Translations under genes and position numbers: made by a program | Part shown: piece after piece, positions 26,583 to 36,248 of the stretch | Layout of the letters: each line of letters opens with the position of its first letter | Numbering within the stretch: position 1 is the stretch's first letter | Notes under the pieces: generated by a model | What the model was told of the DNA's origin: nothing | The model's database searches: none | Seen by the model: only the letters and a program-made list of their open reading frames with translations | Assembly: GCF_002909375.1 (NCBI RefSeq) | Contig: NZ_PPXD01000020.1 | Span: 174,239 to 238,238, forward strand | Direction: 5' to 3' | Source: Cryobacterium zongtaii | Lineage (GTDB): Bacteria > Actinomycetota > Actinomycetes > Actinomycetales > Microbacteriaceae | Length of the DNA: 64,000 nucleotides

Positions 26583-29500
26583 TCACATGCGGACGCGCAC
26601 AGCTGAATGACCCGTTGCGCGAACCGGGCGCAGTGTCACAAAAGCGTCCCGTTCCTCCGCGATCCGTTTGGCGGCCTCCAGCGCGCCACGAGCACGAGCG
26701 GCATCGCGTCGTTGGGTCTCTGTACGCGGGGCGGTGCCGAGGGCTCTCGTGCCGACTATGGCATATCGGTCTCGGTATGCCGCCACCGTGCAGGCCTGCT
26801 GTCGCCAACTGGCTGCATCCTGTCGTCGTGGGACGGCCCCGAGTTCCCGAATCCACATGGCGCCTCCGAGCAATGCGTCGTCGAGTACAGCGTTCGCTCG
26901 CGCTTCGATCAGATCGCTGCGCGCATCGAGAGCCTGGCGCATCTCCACGGCCATCGGTCCGATTGCCCTCGGGATGAGCCCCACGATTAGATGCGGCGTC
27001 CTGCGCGCTCGAGTCGCGCGGGTGTAGCGCGCGGCCGCCGTCGTTATCCGGGAGCACAGAACGGCCGAGACATCATCAGCATTTTCTAGCCCGCGTGCTG
27101 CACCCGCGCGAGTGAACAGGCTCTCAACGTCGAGATGGTGTGCTTCAGCTCGCCGGAGTTCCGCCGTCAGGACCCCGAATGCAGACGACTTGATAGCCTC
27201 CTCGGCCTGGCCGGGTGAGAGCCCGCTGTCGCGTACCAATGCCGCCCATCGGTCGTGCTGCGCGGCCGCCGCGATGGTCTCGTACTCCGCCGCAAGTTGC
27301 GCTACCGACCCCCAGGCATCCTGCTGCGCCGCGATCGTCTCGTGCGCTGACGGTTCGGCGCCGACGTGCTTCAGAACGCTGTAAAGGACGCTGCGAGCCG
27401 TCGCGGCCTCGTCGCCCGATCGCGGCCCAACGTGGGTCGAATCGGGTAGGTCGACCGCGACGTAGGCGCTGTTCGCCTCGCGACCTCGCGTCATCGCGAC
27501 ATAGAGGTTTTCCCTTGTGATGCCAGCGGTTGCGACGACGTGAGCGGTGTCGGTCGTGATGCCTTGCGCGCGGTGCGAAGTTACGGCGTAGCCGAGTTCT
27601 AGGTGGTGCTTGACGTAGTCCGCGGGAAGCCGCACTGCGCTCCCCCACCGGCGGCCGTGCCGGTGGACGTCGACTGAGCCGTTCCGGCGCACCTCGGTCA
27701 CGGTCCAACGGTCTCCGTTGCGCGCCCAGGTTCGGGAGGTGCGAAGCTGCCGGTCGTTTCGGCGGGTGATCACAGTGTCACCGACGGCCGCACGGTTGCC
27801 GTCGTGGAGGGCGACTTCGCGAACCGCGTCGATGCGACCCTCGAGGATGAGTTCTGTGCGGGCGCGCGCGTTCAGAGAGGCGACCACCTCGTTCGAATCG
27901 CTGATCAGGACGGTCGTCCTGCCGGCTCGGGTGTCGGCACGCCAGGCCGTGTAGGCGGCATCCGTCATCGACTCGGTGTCACCGCCGCTTACTCTGTCGT
28001 GCGCGATGTAGCGGTTGATCGAGTTCTGGTCGCCCTTGCGCAGTCCGAGGGAGGCTGACTTCTCCCACTCGTGTGTGAAGCGGTGCACGTCGACGAGCTC
28101 GGGGGCATCCGCCCTGTTGTGGACCAGCATTGAGAATGCGCCTCCGGCGTCCACCGAGTGAAGCTGCGCGTAGTCGCCAACCAGCAGAACCTTGGCACCG
28201 GCGCTCGCGGCAACCGCGGTAATCCGATCCAAGGACAGAGTGCCCGCCAAGGACGCTTCGTCGACGATGACGAGCTGGCCGGCGTGGAAGGTCTCTCCGT
28301 GGTCGAGATGGTTCTGCCACCACTTCGCCAGGTTCTCGGTGGGGATACCGAGATCTTCTGCCAATACTTGAGCCGCGGCGGCCGAGGGAGCGAGCCCCAC
28401 CACCGAGCCCGTATGGTGCGCTGCCTCCCACGCGTGCCGAAGCGCGCTCATCGCGGTCGTCTTGCCTGCACCGGCCGGACCCACCAGGACATCAACGGCT
28501 CGCCCAGAGCCGGCGATCGCGCTGAGCGCGGCGACCTGGTCGTCGGCAAGCACGACGCCACCCGGATGGCGCGTCAGCGAAATTGCATGAAGCATCGCCG
28601 GGGCGATTCGGGGCCCGGTCGTGTCCGCGGCGCGCTCCAACAGCCGAACCTCGGCGTCAAGCAGTGCCGTCGAGGTGAAAACGGTGGCATGCTTCGGCCG
28701 GAAGACGGACGTGCCGTCGGCTCGCAGGAACGAAGCAGGGCTTGGCGCGAGCTCGGGTGGAGTGATCCGCAACGAGGCCCGCTCGGCGGCATCCACGACG
28801 AGGTCAATGACGGTTTCACGTTCTGCCGACGAGGCGAATCGCAGCTGCGCCAGCTGGCGTGCTGCCTCGGCGGCGAGATTCCAATGCCTCCAGGTCGCTC
28901 GCTTCTCGCTCACCGCCATCATCACTCTCGTCCCGATCTCATCGATCGCCTCCCGCGCCATGTCCTCGGCCCGCAACACGGGCGCCACGGAGGTTGTGCC
29001 TGCCGTGGATGCCCAGGTCGTCGCGTCCTCGCCTAGCACTCGCTCGGCTCGTTCGCGCCAGGCCGCGGTGAGCTCGGCAAGCGAGCGCACCTCCTTCGCG
29101 GGCCGCGTGGAGAGCGTCGCCTGCGCGCGTAGCTTCATGATGGTCACCGGTCCTGGCCGGTGGCCGTGCCGGTCCAGGTACGCGTTGATCAACGCGTCGG
29201 TCGCGATGTCGATGTGCCTAGACCGCGACGAGAACTCTGCGACAAGCGCCTCAGCAACTGAACTGATCGATAAGGCGGGGTGGCGATCCCTCCCCCGCTC
29301 CCGCATCTCCCACCGCACACCCAGCGATCGCCTCAGAGCGTCCGCGAACAAGGACTCGTGTAGTTCTGACAGGGCAACTACGGCGGCGTGCATGGGCCGG
29401 CCGTCGAGCGAGCGCCACTTGCCATCCAGCACGGTTTGCACCTTGTTGCTGATCACCACGTGCGTATGCAGGTGCGGGTCGCCGGCTCGGCTGTCGAAGT

Positions 29501-30077
29501 GGTCGAACGCGGTGGCGATCAGGCCCGTCACATCAACTTGCGCCACGGCTCCGTCGTACGCGGTGGTTCCTGTCCTTGTCGCCGCGACCTCGCGCTCCAT
29601 GTATGCTACGATCTCGGAAACCGCGGCATGATGCGCCTCCACAATCCGTGCCTGGGTGGCTGCGTCAGCCACGCCCCAGAGGATGCTCGCCGACTTCGGA
29701 ATCGAGAACGTGAAGTCGTACCCGGCAACCGCACGCCGCCGGGTAACGGTCTCCTGAGCGCTGCCAGGCGGTGCAGGATCAGCTGGCCTCTGGTAGTCGG
29801 GATATGCGCGACCGAGCGGTGCCCCATGGACCGGGTCTCGCCCCAACCCGATCAGGTTCTGGAGCTGGGCCTCCGTGACCTCGGCGCCCTCAAGGATGCG
29901 ACCCGAGTCGAGACCCGGCAGACCGCTTCCCATCCATCGACCCGGCGGCGTGCCCTTCGCGCTGTAGTAGCGGGTCAACGGCGTGGACAGCGATCGCTGC
30001 CCGTCGCCGACAGCGACGGTGCGCAGCAGGTACTTGTAGCCGTCGCCGGCGCTCATCACCCGCATCGACACCGTCAC
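26583..30077 (-). CDS. MobF-type conjugative relaxase-helicase (TraA/TrwC-like)
   Basis: Cuts and unwinds one DNA strand for conjugative transfer; 1164 residues. The start is the GTG at 30077 with GGGGAGG 7 nt upstream; the open frame runs to 30188 without such a site. N-terminal relaxase: candidate catalytic tyrosines in LTRYYSAKGTPPGRW (about residues 37-38) and the metal-binding three-His cluster DPHLHTHVV (about 200-207). C-terminal helicase: Walker A GPAGAGKTT near residue 530, Walker B QLVIVDEAS and RecD-like motifs, including TSHRAQGITTDTAHV. No coupling protein or mating-pair genes lie nearby, so the element is probably mobilizable rather than self-transmissible. Confidence 0.92.
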   Translation of the reverse strand: MTVSMRVMSAGDGYKYLLRTVAVGDGQRSLSTPLTRYYSAKGTPPGRWMGSGLPGLDSGRILEGAEVTEAQLQNLIGLGRDPVHGAPLGRAYPDYQRPADPAPPGSAQETVTRRRAVAGYDFTFSIPKSASILWGVADAATQARIVEAHHAAVSEIVAYMEREVAATRTGTTAYDGAVAQVDVTGLIATAFDHFDSRAGDPHLHTHVVISNKVQTVLDGKWRSLDGRPMHAAVVALSELHESLFADALRRSLGVRWEMRERGRDRHPALSISSVAEALVAEFSSRSRHIDIATDALINAYLDRHGHRPGPVTIMKLRAQATLSTRPAKEVRSLAELTAAWRERAERVLGEDATTWASTAGTTSVAPVLRAEDMAREAIDEIGTRVMMAVSEKRATWRHWNLAAEAARQLAQLRFASSAERETVIDLVVDAAERASLRITPPELAPSPASFLRADGTSVFRPKHATVFTSTALLDAEVRLLERAADTTGPRIAPAMLHAISLTRHPGGVVLADDQVAALSAIAGSGRAVDVLVGPAGAGKTTAMSALRHAWEAAHHTGSVVGLAPSAAAAQVLAEDLGIPTENLAKWWQNHLDHGETFHAGQLVIVDEASLAGTLSLDRITAVAASAGAKVLLVGDYAQLHSVDAGGAFSMLVHNRADAPELVDVHRFTHEWEKSASLGLRKGDQNSINRYIAHDRVSGGDTESMTDAAYTAWRADTRAGRTTVLISDSNEVVASLNARARTELILEGRIDAVREVALHDGNRAAVGDTVITRRNDRQLRTSRTWARNGDRWTVTEVRRNGSVDVHRHGRRWGSAVRLPADYVKHHLELGYAVTSHRAQGITTDTAHVVATAGITRENLYVAMTRGREANSAYVAVDLPDSTHVGPRSGDEAATARSVLYSVLKHVGAEPSAHETIAAQQDAWGSVAQLAAEYETIAAAAQHDRWAALVRDSGLSPGQAEEAIKSSAFGVLTAELRRAEAHHLDVESLFTRAGAARGLENADDVSAVLCSRITTAAARYTRATRARRTPHLIVGLIPRAIGPMAVEMRQALDARSDLIEARANAVLDDALLGGAMWIRELGAVPRRQDAASWRQQACTVAAYRDRYAIVGTRALGTAPRTETQRRDAARARGALEAAKRIAEERDAFVTLRPVRATGHSAVRVRM

Positions 30078-30188
30078 CGGCGCACCTCCCCTGTCCCTTA
30101 GGAGGTGTGCCGCCTCGATCTGCAAGAGGCGTGGCAATTCATACTTCAAGTGCTTCAAGCGGTCAGGTACGACTTTCGATATAGGCAA

Positions 30189-30631
30189 GCTGTACTTCGG
30201 GAGCCGCGCTGGTCAATGTGTCGATACAGCTGAGGCGCTGAACCAGTGAAAGCTACGAACGCTTTGTCCGCTTCGAACTTGAAGTTCAGGGTACGACTCG
30301 TGCCATTCCGGTTGCTTCAAGGGCGGATTGTTTTCGCTCGGTGCTCACTGTGAGCTTCGGTGTCTTCTAGTGACACCCGGCAGGGCGTCGCTGATCACTT
30401 CCTCCAGCCGCGGCGCGATGGTCTAATGGACCTCAAGCCCCGGCACGAACGACTCATGCCGCTGAGGACGTTTTCTTGACGAACTTACTGGGGTATATCG
30501 CCTGCCCCGGGTCAGGCGGAGCGGTCTCGATCTGAGGCCATGCGCACCTGCTATGTCTCGCATTTTCTCGTCCGAGATCGACCATACCTTCGGCGTTCGC
30601 CCTACCTGAGCCAGCATGTGAGACTCAAACC
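30189..30631. other. Gene-free gap upstream of the relaxase, candidate oriT region
   Basis: No gene seen. Relaxase genes often have their origin of transfer just upstream. Here GAACTTGAAGTTC (near 30278-30290) is an almost perfect inverted repeat followed by CAGGGTACGACTC, and a related tract, ACTTCAAG-CTTCAAG followed by CAGGTACGACTTTC, lies inside the relaxase leader (30142-30177). Similar motifs on both sides might be nick or relaxosome sites. This is a suggestion, not a call. Confidence 0.25.
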
Positions 30632-31816
30632 ATGACCATTCCAGTCGTGTATTGGTACTTGCCGCTACCCGAGCCTGTTGCATGGCCGGAACTTACCGCG
30701 ATCGCGCTGGCCGTTCCTGCCTATGCCCGCATCCAATCGGTCTCGATTATGGTCAAACAGTTCAAATGGTCGAGTCGCATTGCTGCGACCATGGACGACC
30801 TTTTCGACGCAATGAAAGTACTGCAACCGCCCACGATTCAGAGAGACGAGGAGCGACGGAACCGTCTGGAGACCACGGAAGTCGTCACGGTGTTGGAGCT
30901 AGCCGTAGAGTTTCCCCGCAACGTCGACCTGACTGAAAACGCCATTTCCGACGCGTTCGACCTTGGACTCGCAGGCATTCAGGACTTACAGCGGGCATAC
31001 GCGCTAGCGACCCAGCACCCCATCGAGTTGTTGACTCGTGAATTACTACCGCCAATGGTCCCGACTACCACCCGCATCGTCACGGATCGTAGTGATGGCT
31101 GGCCTGGTGCAGTCGGCATATTTCTCGCCAATTCCGTCGGCATCTCTGCCCTGGCTCTGCCAGAGCCACTGACGGAGCAACAGAACGCCGCTTTCCGATT
31201 CGCCTTCGAGGCGCCCGACACGCCGTTTGCCACCTACGCGGACCTACGGCGAGAGTCTGCGGCAGCCTTGCGCCTGCGAGGAGATTCAAGGTCGTCCACG
31301 CTCGCTTCAGCGACGGCCGCAGAAGTGTTCCTTGACACTCTGCTGCTTCATCTCTTGTGGGAAGAAGGCTCAACAGCGGAAGCAGCAGCCCGCCTCTTCA
31401 CGACGAGTATTGCAAGGCGAGTCCGGTCTCAGTATGCCCAGCGTCTGGGAGGGATCTGGAACTGTATGGATGCAACTACTCCTCCAGGCGCCTGGTTGGA
31501 ACTGACCGCGAATGTCCGAAATCGACTCATTCACGCGGGCGTGCGCCCGACACGCGCTGACGCTGAGACCGCTTATCGAGCCACCATTCACCTTGAGCGT
31601 TATGCGGCGGATCTCCTTTGCGGCCCAACGAGGCTGCCACGCTATTCGCGGACCGCACTTGCACTAGTTGGCGACCCAGGGCTGATTAGGCGTGGAGTGC
31701 AATCGGCCACGATTGCAGCGTATCGACGCGATGAAGAAGACGCTGATTGGGGTGCAGAGTTTACAAACTGGCGATCGATCGTGGCCGCCGAGCGATTGGT
31801 TATTCAGAACTCATAG
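30632..31816 (+). CDS. Hypothetical protein with HEPN-like C-terminal motif
   Basis: A 394-residue protein of no recognised family. The last third is helical and contains NVRNRLIHAGVRPTRADAE (about residues 301-319). The R-N-x-x-x-H pattern inside a helical bundle fits HEPN ribonucleases (R-x4-6-H), where Arg and His are catalytic. The N-terminal part is mixed and unrecognised. Base composition is less GC-rich than the flanking genes, and it sits directly upstream of the SIR2-STAND gene on the same strand (300-350-base gap). It could be an independent defence gene or a partner of the next gene. No clear ribosome binding site is seen at the ATG. Confidence 0.6.
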   Translation: MTIPVVYWYLPLPEPVAWPELTAIALAVPAYARIQSVSIMVKQFKWSSRIAATMDDLFDAMKVLQPPTIQRDEERRNRLETTEVVTVLELAVEFPRNVDLTENAISDAFDLGLAGIQDLQRAYALATQHPIELLTRELLPPMVPTTTRIVTDRSDGWPGAVGIFLANSVGISALALPEPLTEQQNAAFRFAFEAPDTPFATYADLRRESAAALRLRGDSRSSTLASATAAEVFLDTLLLHLLWEEGSTAEAAARLFTTSIARRVRSQYAQRLGGIWNCMDATTPPGAWLELTANVRNRLIHAGVRPTRADAETAYRATIHLERYAADLLCGPTRLPRYSRTALALVGDPGLIRRGVQSATIAAYRRDEEDADWGAEFTNWRSIVAAERLVIQNS

Positions 31817-32033
31817 AGCAATGTCGCATCGACTTCCCGCCGGCTGCAAAGCGAGTCATTCCCCGGGCAACCTAAAAAGCCACTCCGGAGAAGAGGTGGC
31901 ATCTAAGTACTCGAGACCCGACAGCTGGCCTAGGTCGCAAGCAACAAGTCACTGACACCACTCGCGTTTATGGATTTTCTGGGCGATTCCATTCAGTTAA
32001 ATCCCGCAAGCATCGTGCCAGGCTGAGAGCTGC

Positions 32034-32050
32034 CATAACCCCCGGTTATG
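32034..32050. terminator. Hairpin between HEPN-like and SIR2-STAND genes
   Basis: CATAACC-CCC-GGTTATG forms a perfect 7-bp stem with a 3-nt loop, and an overlapping alternative pairs ACCCCC with GGGGGT. It lies about 220 bases after the HEPN-like stop and 120 bases before the chosen start of the SIR2 gene. No T-run follows, so it may be an operator or processing site instead of a terminator. The rest of 31817-32170 holds nothing recognisable. Confidence 0.35.
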
Positions 32051-32170
32051 GGGGTAAGCACTGATTATGCGATCGACTCAGGGCGCCTATAGGCTCCAGC
32101 CTTAATAGGCATTTCGGTGATCTATGGCCGCCACACGTGGGTTGCATTTCACATCGATATAGGGGGAAAA

Positions 32171-35100
32171 GTGGATTACGCGGAAAGGCTGCGCCAAGAG
32201 ATCGAGACCGGTCGAGCGATTGTGGTCCTAGGAACAGGCATTAGCAAGGCTCTCTCGGGGAATGCCCCACTTGCAGACTGGGTCGGATTGCTTCGTGATG
32301 GCCTCGGGCATGCGGAGTCAACCGCGATCGCCGATGGCGAAACCGTCGCGCTCCAACAGATGATGCTTGACCATGCATTGGCAAGCGACAGCCCACAACA
32401 ACTCTTGGGAGTTGCCTCGTGGCTATCCAAGACGATTCGGGACTCTTCTGACCAAGCATTCGCGGATTGGCTGCGGGACTCAGTCGGCTCTTTGCCATTG
32501 GCTGGACCAATAGGTCTCGCGCTTGCTCTGAAGGCACTGGGCCTTCCGATTGCAACGACCAACTACGACAATTTGATGGGGCAGGCACTGAACTGGGGTG
32601 CGACGCAGTGGCAGGATTCAGAGACCGTAAGACAGGTGTTTCGGGGCGAGCAAGTGGACCGAGTAGTTCATCTCCACGGGATTTGGGACAATCCCCAGAG
32701 CGTGATCCTGTCTGAACTTGACTACGGGAGAATCGTCTCGTCTCCTGCGGCAGTCGCAAACCTTAATTCGTTTTACCATTCCCACTCCTTCATATTCGTC
32801 GGCTATGGCAAAGGCCTAGACGATCCCAACTTCGGGATGATGCTGGCTCATCACCGGAACATCAGTTCGGAGTCTCGCGGCGATCACTTCCGGTTGTGCC
32901 TGTCGTCCGAAGTTGACGAGCTGACCGCCCTTCACCTAGCAGACGACATTCGAGTCGTTCCATATGGTGACGACTACGGCGCGCTCGTCGGCTTCGTTGA
33001 GTCCATGGCTCCCACAACGCGCCAGCATGGAATGGTGTTGCGCGATCGGGTGTCATTCGCTGTCGAACGATTGCGTTCACAGCTTGTCTCGGATGCGTTG
33101 CACACCCCTAATGTTGCGGTTCACGACGGGGCCGCACTTTCAAAGTACCTGGTTCCACCAGTCCTGCTAACGGCGCCTCATGAGCGATTCGTTCAAGAAA
33201 AGCAAGTTGACGGTGAAGTAGCCGCGGCGATGGAATCCCGCAGAGTGGAGCCCACAGACGTTGCCCGTGATGATCAAGTTGTCGTTTTGTCGGGCAGGGA
33301 GCTTTCGGGGGTCTCTACGACGATTCGCTGGCTCCTAAACGAAGCAGTGCTTGCTAGGCCACACGCTGGCCCGATCTACGTCGATTTCAATTCGCTGACG
33401 CCCGGAAGTTCGCCACTGTCGAGGGCGATACGAAAGGAGGCCCTCAATGCGCGTCTCATCGACACCATCGGTGACGATCTGCCCGAGTTCGTCCTGGCAA
33501 TCGACAACGTCCGACCGCGGAACGACAAGATCTATGAAAATTTCTTGAGGGAGATTAACGACTGCACAGCTAAGTTCGTCGTGCTCGGTTGTCGAGAATC
33601 TGACGGGCCAGAAGTATGGGAAGGAGTATCAAGCACTTCGCGACTCGTGCAACCGCTCTATCTGGGACGCCTGGGTATTGATGAAGTGGCTTCACTCGCG
33701 AGTCTTATCGTTCCCATGGCATCGCCAACGTTGTGTAGTCGCGTACTACAGATCGTGCGGAACGAGCACCTGCCACGTTCGCCGTTTACCATCACATTGC
33801 TGCTTGTGCTGGTCGCAAAGGAGAGCATAAATCTCGCCAATTCTTCTGAAACCTCCGTCCTTGATGCGTATGCCAGCTACTTGCTCGGAAGAACTGGGCC
33901 ATTCCTGGACCCACGCTGGACTCTCGGAGTTCAGAATCGGGAAACCGTCTTGGCCGACGTTGCGAAGCTCTTCGTGCGAGAGAGAGCGGGTTCGCTTTCG
34001 GCTCCCATCGTTGAGGCCGAGATCATTGGAATATTTGACCGCTTAGATTGGCCTGACGATGCCGGCGCAACGCTCAATGTGTTTTGCCAACTCAAACTCC
34101 TGTCACGACAGAACAGCCAGATCAAGTTTCAGCAATCCAGTTACCTACACCTGTTTGCAGCGAAAGCTGCTATTCGTGACGAGGCTTTTCGCGATGAACT
34201 CTTGGCAGACCCGCTCTACTTTGCCCCGATTATCCGCCACTACGCGGCTCTCACTCGAAACAGCACGGTGGTTCTAAATGCGGCGGAAACCCTTGTCGGC
34301 GGATTCCCCGAACCTGGTGGTGACAGCCGGATCTTTTCTCAGACCGAGAGATTTGAGTTCCTGGGAGACGGTGACGACGACGAAGAAGGGCACGCGACTG
34401 GCGAGGACGACCTAACTGTTCAAACGCCAGTAGCCGCTGAGGCAGGTGGGGCCGGGGATGAAGCAGCGAAGGGCTGTGGTGAGGGTTCCGGACCTGTGCC
34501 GATCGTCTTGCCCAAGTCACTGGCGTACGATCCCTCGCCTGACGATGATCGTCTACCCTTCCCCCTAACCGACCCTCAGGCGTGGAGCGAAGCCAGCAGA
34601 CTTGCATGGACACTCGATCTAGCTTCACGTGCGCTGCGAGATTCTGATGACATTCAAGAGCTGGCTGCTAAGGATCGCCTATTTCGCCTTATTCTGCAGC
34701 GATGGGGCTTCCTCCTCAAACGATTCGAGGTGGACAAGCTCTTCAACGAAGGAGCGTTGAAGGCCGCCGAGAGCGATGGTTACGAAGGCGATCAGCTGGA
34801 ATTGATCTCTGAGTACTTCGAGCTTTTGATTCCGTCATTGCTTGTTTTCTCGGGAATCTCTGCTTGCTTAGCCTCCACGAAGCTGGAGCGCGCAAATGCG
34901 CGTGCACTGACTGATCCTGAAATTTCCGCCGATCCCTTCTCCTGCTTCGCGTCGGCGATGTTTGCATACGCTTCGAAGAGCAAGAGCTGGACCGAGCAGT
35001 GGGTAACCACAGCTAAGGACTTTGGCGATCTTTGGGTTGTCAACACTTTCATGCTTGCAATCGGCATTTCGGCGTATAAATACGAGGTTATGCATGATGA

Positions 35101-35272
35101 GGACTTAGCTCGGCTTCGCATCTTTTTTGGCCATTGTCTATCGGGGCGAGGAACGTACGTTTCAGACGCGTCCCGACAAAGACAGGTCGCAAAGTTCACC
35201 CAAAGCCTCACCAAGATGAGAGTACTCAACGAAAAGAAGCGTCTCCCTGACGGCCAACGTGCACTGAATTAG
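32171..35272 (+). CDS. SIR2-STAND defence protein (Avs5-like)
   Basis: A 1033-residue protein combining an N-terminal SIR2-like NADase domain with a central STAND-like NTPase and a helical C-terminal sensor region. SIR2 motifs: VVLGTGISKAL (near residue 18), TTNYDNL (about 129), VVHLHG (about 165) and FVGYG (about 209). The NTPase P-loop is LSGRELSGVSTTIRWLL (about 373), with SGVST where SGKST is expected, and a Walker-B-like EFVLAIDNV follows. In known systems, phage sensing triggers NAD+ depletion and cell arrest. Start 32171 (GTG) has AGGGGG 4 nt upstream; the frame is open to 32117. Acidic and Gly-rich linker at about 730-770 separates the C-terminal part. Low GC suggests transfer. Confidence 0.8.
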   Translation: MDYAERLRQEIETGRAIVVLGTGISKALSGNAPLADWVGLLRDGLGHAESTAIADGETVALQQMMLDHALASDSPQQLLGVASWLSKTIRDSSDQAFADWLRDSVGSLPLAGPIGLALALKALGLPIATTNYDNLMGQALNWGATQWQDSETVRQVFRGEQVDRVVHLHGIWDNPQSVILSELDYGRIVSSPAAVANLNSFYHSHSFIFVGYGKGLDDPNFGMMLAHHRNISSESRGDHFRLCLSSEVDELTALHLADDIRVVPYGDDYGALVGFVESMAPTTRQHGMVLRDRVSFAVERLRSQLVSDALHTPNVAVHDGAALSKYLVPPVLLTAPHERFVQEKQVDGEVAAAMESRRVEPTDVARDDQVVVLSGRELSGVSTTIRWLLNEAVLARPHAGPIYVDFNSLTPGSSPLSRAIRKEALNARLIDTIGDDLPEFVLAIDNVRPRNDKIYENFLREINDCTAKFVVLGCRESDGPEVWEGVSSTSRLVQPLYLGRLGIDEVASLASLIVPMASPTLCSRVLQIVRNEHLPRSPFTITLLLVLVAKESINLANSSETSVLDAYASYLLGRTGPFLDPRWTLGVQNRETVLADVAKLFVRERAGSLSAPIVEAEIIGIFDRLDWPDDAGATLNVFCQLKLLSRQNSQIKFQQSSYLHLFAAKAAIRDEAFRDELLADPLYFAPIIRHYAALTRNSTVVLNAAETLVGGFPEPGGDSRIFSQTERFEFLGDGDDDEEGHATGEDDLTVQTPVAAEAGGAGDEAAKGCGEGSGPVPIVLPKSLAYDPSPDDDRLPFPLTDPQAWSEASRLAWTLDLASRALRDSDDIQELAAKDRLFRLILQRWGFLLKRFEVDKLFNEGALKAAESDGYEGDQLELISEYFELLIPSLLVFSGISACLASTKLERANARALTDPEISADPFSCFASAMFAYASKSKSWTEQWVTTAKDFGDLWVVNTFMLAIGISAYKYEVMHDEDLARLRIFFGHCLSGRGTYVSDASRQRQVAKFTQSLTKMRVLNEKKRLPDGQRALN

Positions 35273-35471
35273 CCAACGGCGGGCGTCTCTTGAAGAAAGA
35301 CAGCGGCAGAAGTCGCACCGCATCCCGTGCGGTGGGAGCGGAAGAGTAGATGCTGCCGCCCTCGCGCTCGATCCACCCCAGGATGCTTTCCTATCCCGCC
35401 GATCTTGCGCCCGCGCGCCGAAGAAGTGTTGTCCACCCCCTTCGCTCTGCCGATATAGAGGAAATTCTTGA

Positions 35472-36209
35472 ATGCCGGAACTGCCTGAAGAGACCTCGAT
35501 CGACCCTGCAAGCCCCGATTACATTATTCAAATGGCGCGCAGCGTGCTGGGTGTTGACTACAGGAGCATTCACGTCACGCCAGTCGGGCAAGCGATTATT
35601 GGGTGGATGCGCGCAGCCCACGACCAGATTCTAGCTATCGGTGAATTGGTGCGTGACGGGCGCACAAGCGCGACCGGCCCCAACGCACGAACCGTCATGG
35701 AGATCACACTTCGTCTCATGTGGCTCCTCGGCCTCGACGACCGCGCAGCGGGGCTGCGTGCGCAGTTTGAAGGTGAGAGCCGAAAGGCGAACAGTCACCC
35801 CCGGAATCTGGAGTCCATGGGCTTAGAGCTCAAGATCGAAGAGGCGACAGCGCGAATTGACCTTGACCAGTTCGGCCCTCTCGACACGAAGCTCCAGGGC
35901 GTTGCCAGCCGAGTCCTGGATTTCTCCAGAGCGACTAAAGATTCAGCCGGTTTTTACCATACGTGGCAAGCCGCCACTCAGTTCACGCACGCCACAGCGG
36001 CACTTTACGAGGCGTACGCACCCACATCCGCGTTCGGCACCTTCACCAATCCGCCAGCTTCCATCGACTGGTCGGGAAACCTAAACGGCGTATCTATGGT
36101 GATCTGCGCCATCGTCGGGCAGATCCTCATCGACGAAGGCGTCGGCCACGACGATGCCATGAGTTTTCTCATCGCGTCGGCCACCGCCGAAACGACGCAG
36201 CGAACGTGA
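35472..36209 (+). CDS. Hypothetical protein
   Basis: A 245-residue helical protein that I do not recognise with confidence. A conserved-looking helix, NARTVMEITLRLMWLLG (about residues 71-87), resembles proteins of the DUF5677 type in which an R-x-x-x-E helix is prominent. FYHTWQAATQFTHATAALYE and a hydrophobic GVSMVICAIVGQILI near the end follow. It starts 199 bases after the SIR2-STAND gene in the same direction, perhaps cotranscribed; that gap contains no gene. The ATG has GAGGAAAT 9 nt upstream. Confidence 0.6.
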   Translation: MPELPEETSIDPASPDYIIQMARSVLGVDYRSIHVTPVGQAIIGWMRAAHDQILAIGELVRDGRTSATGPNARTVMEITLRLMWLLGLDDRAAGLRAQFEGESRKANSHPRNLESMGLELKIEEATARIDLDQFGPLDTKLQGVASRVLDFSRATKDSAGFYHTWQAATQFTHATAALYEAYAPTSAFGTFTNPPASIDWSGNLNGVSMVICAIVGQILIDEGVGHDDAMSFLIASATAETTQRT

Positions 36210-36248
36210 AAGCGCATCCTCTGCACAAGCGCCTTTGCGCCTGCGAGG

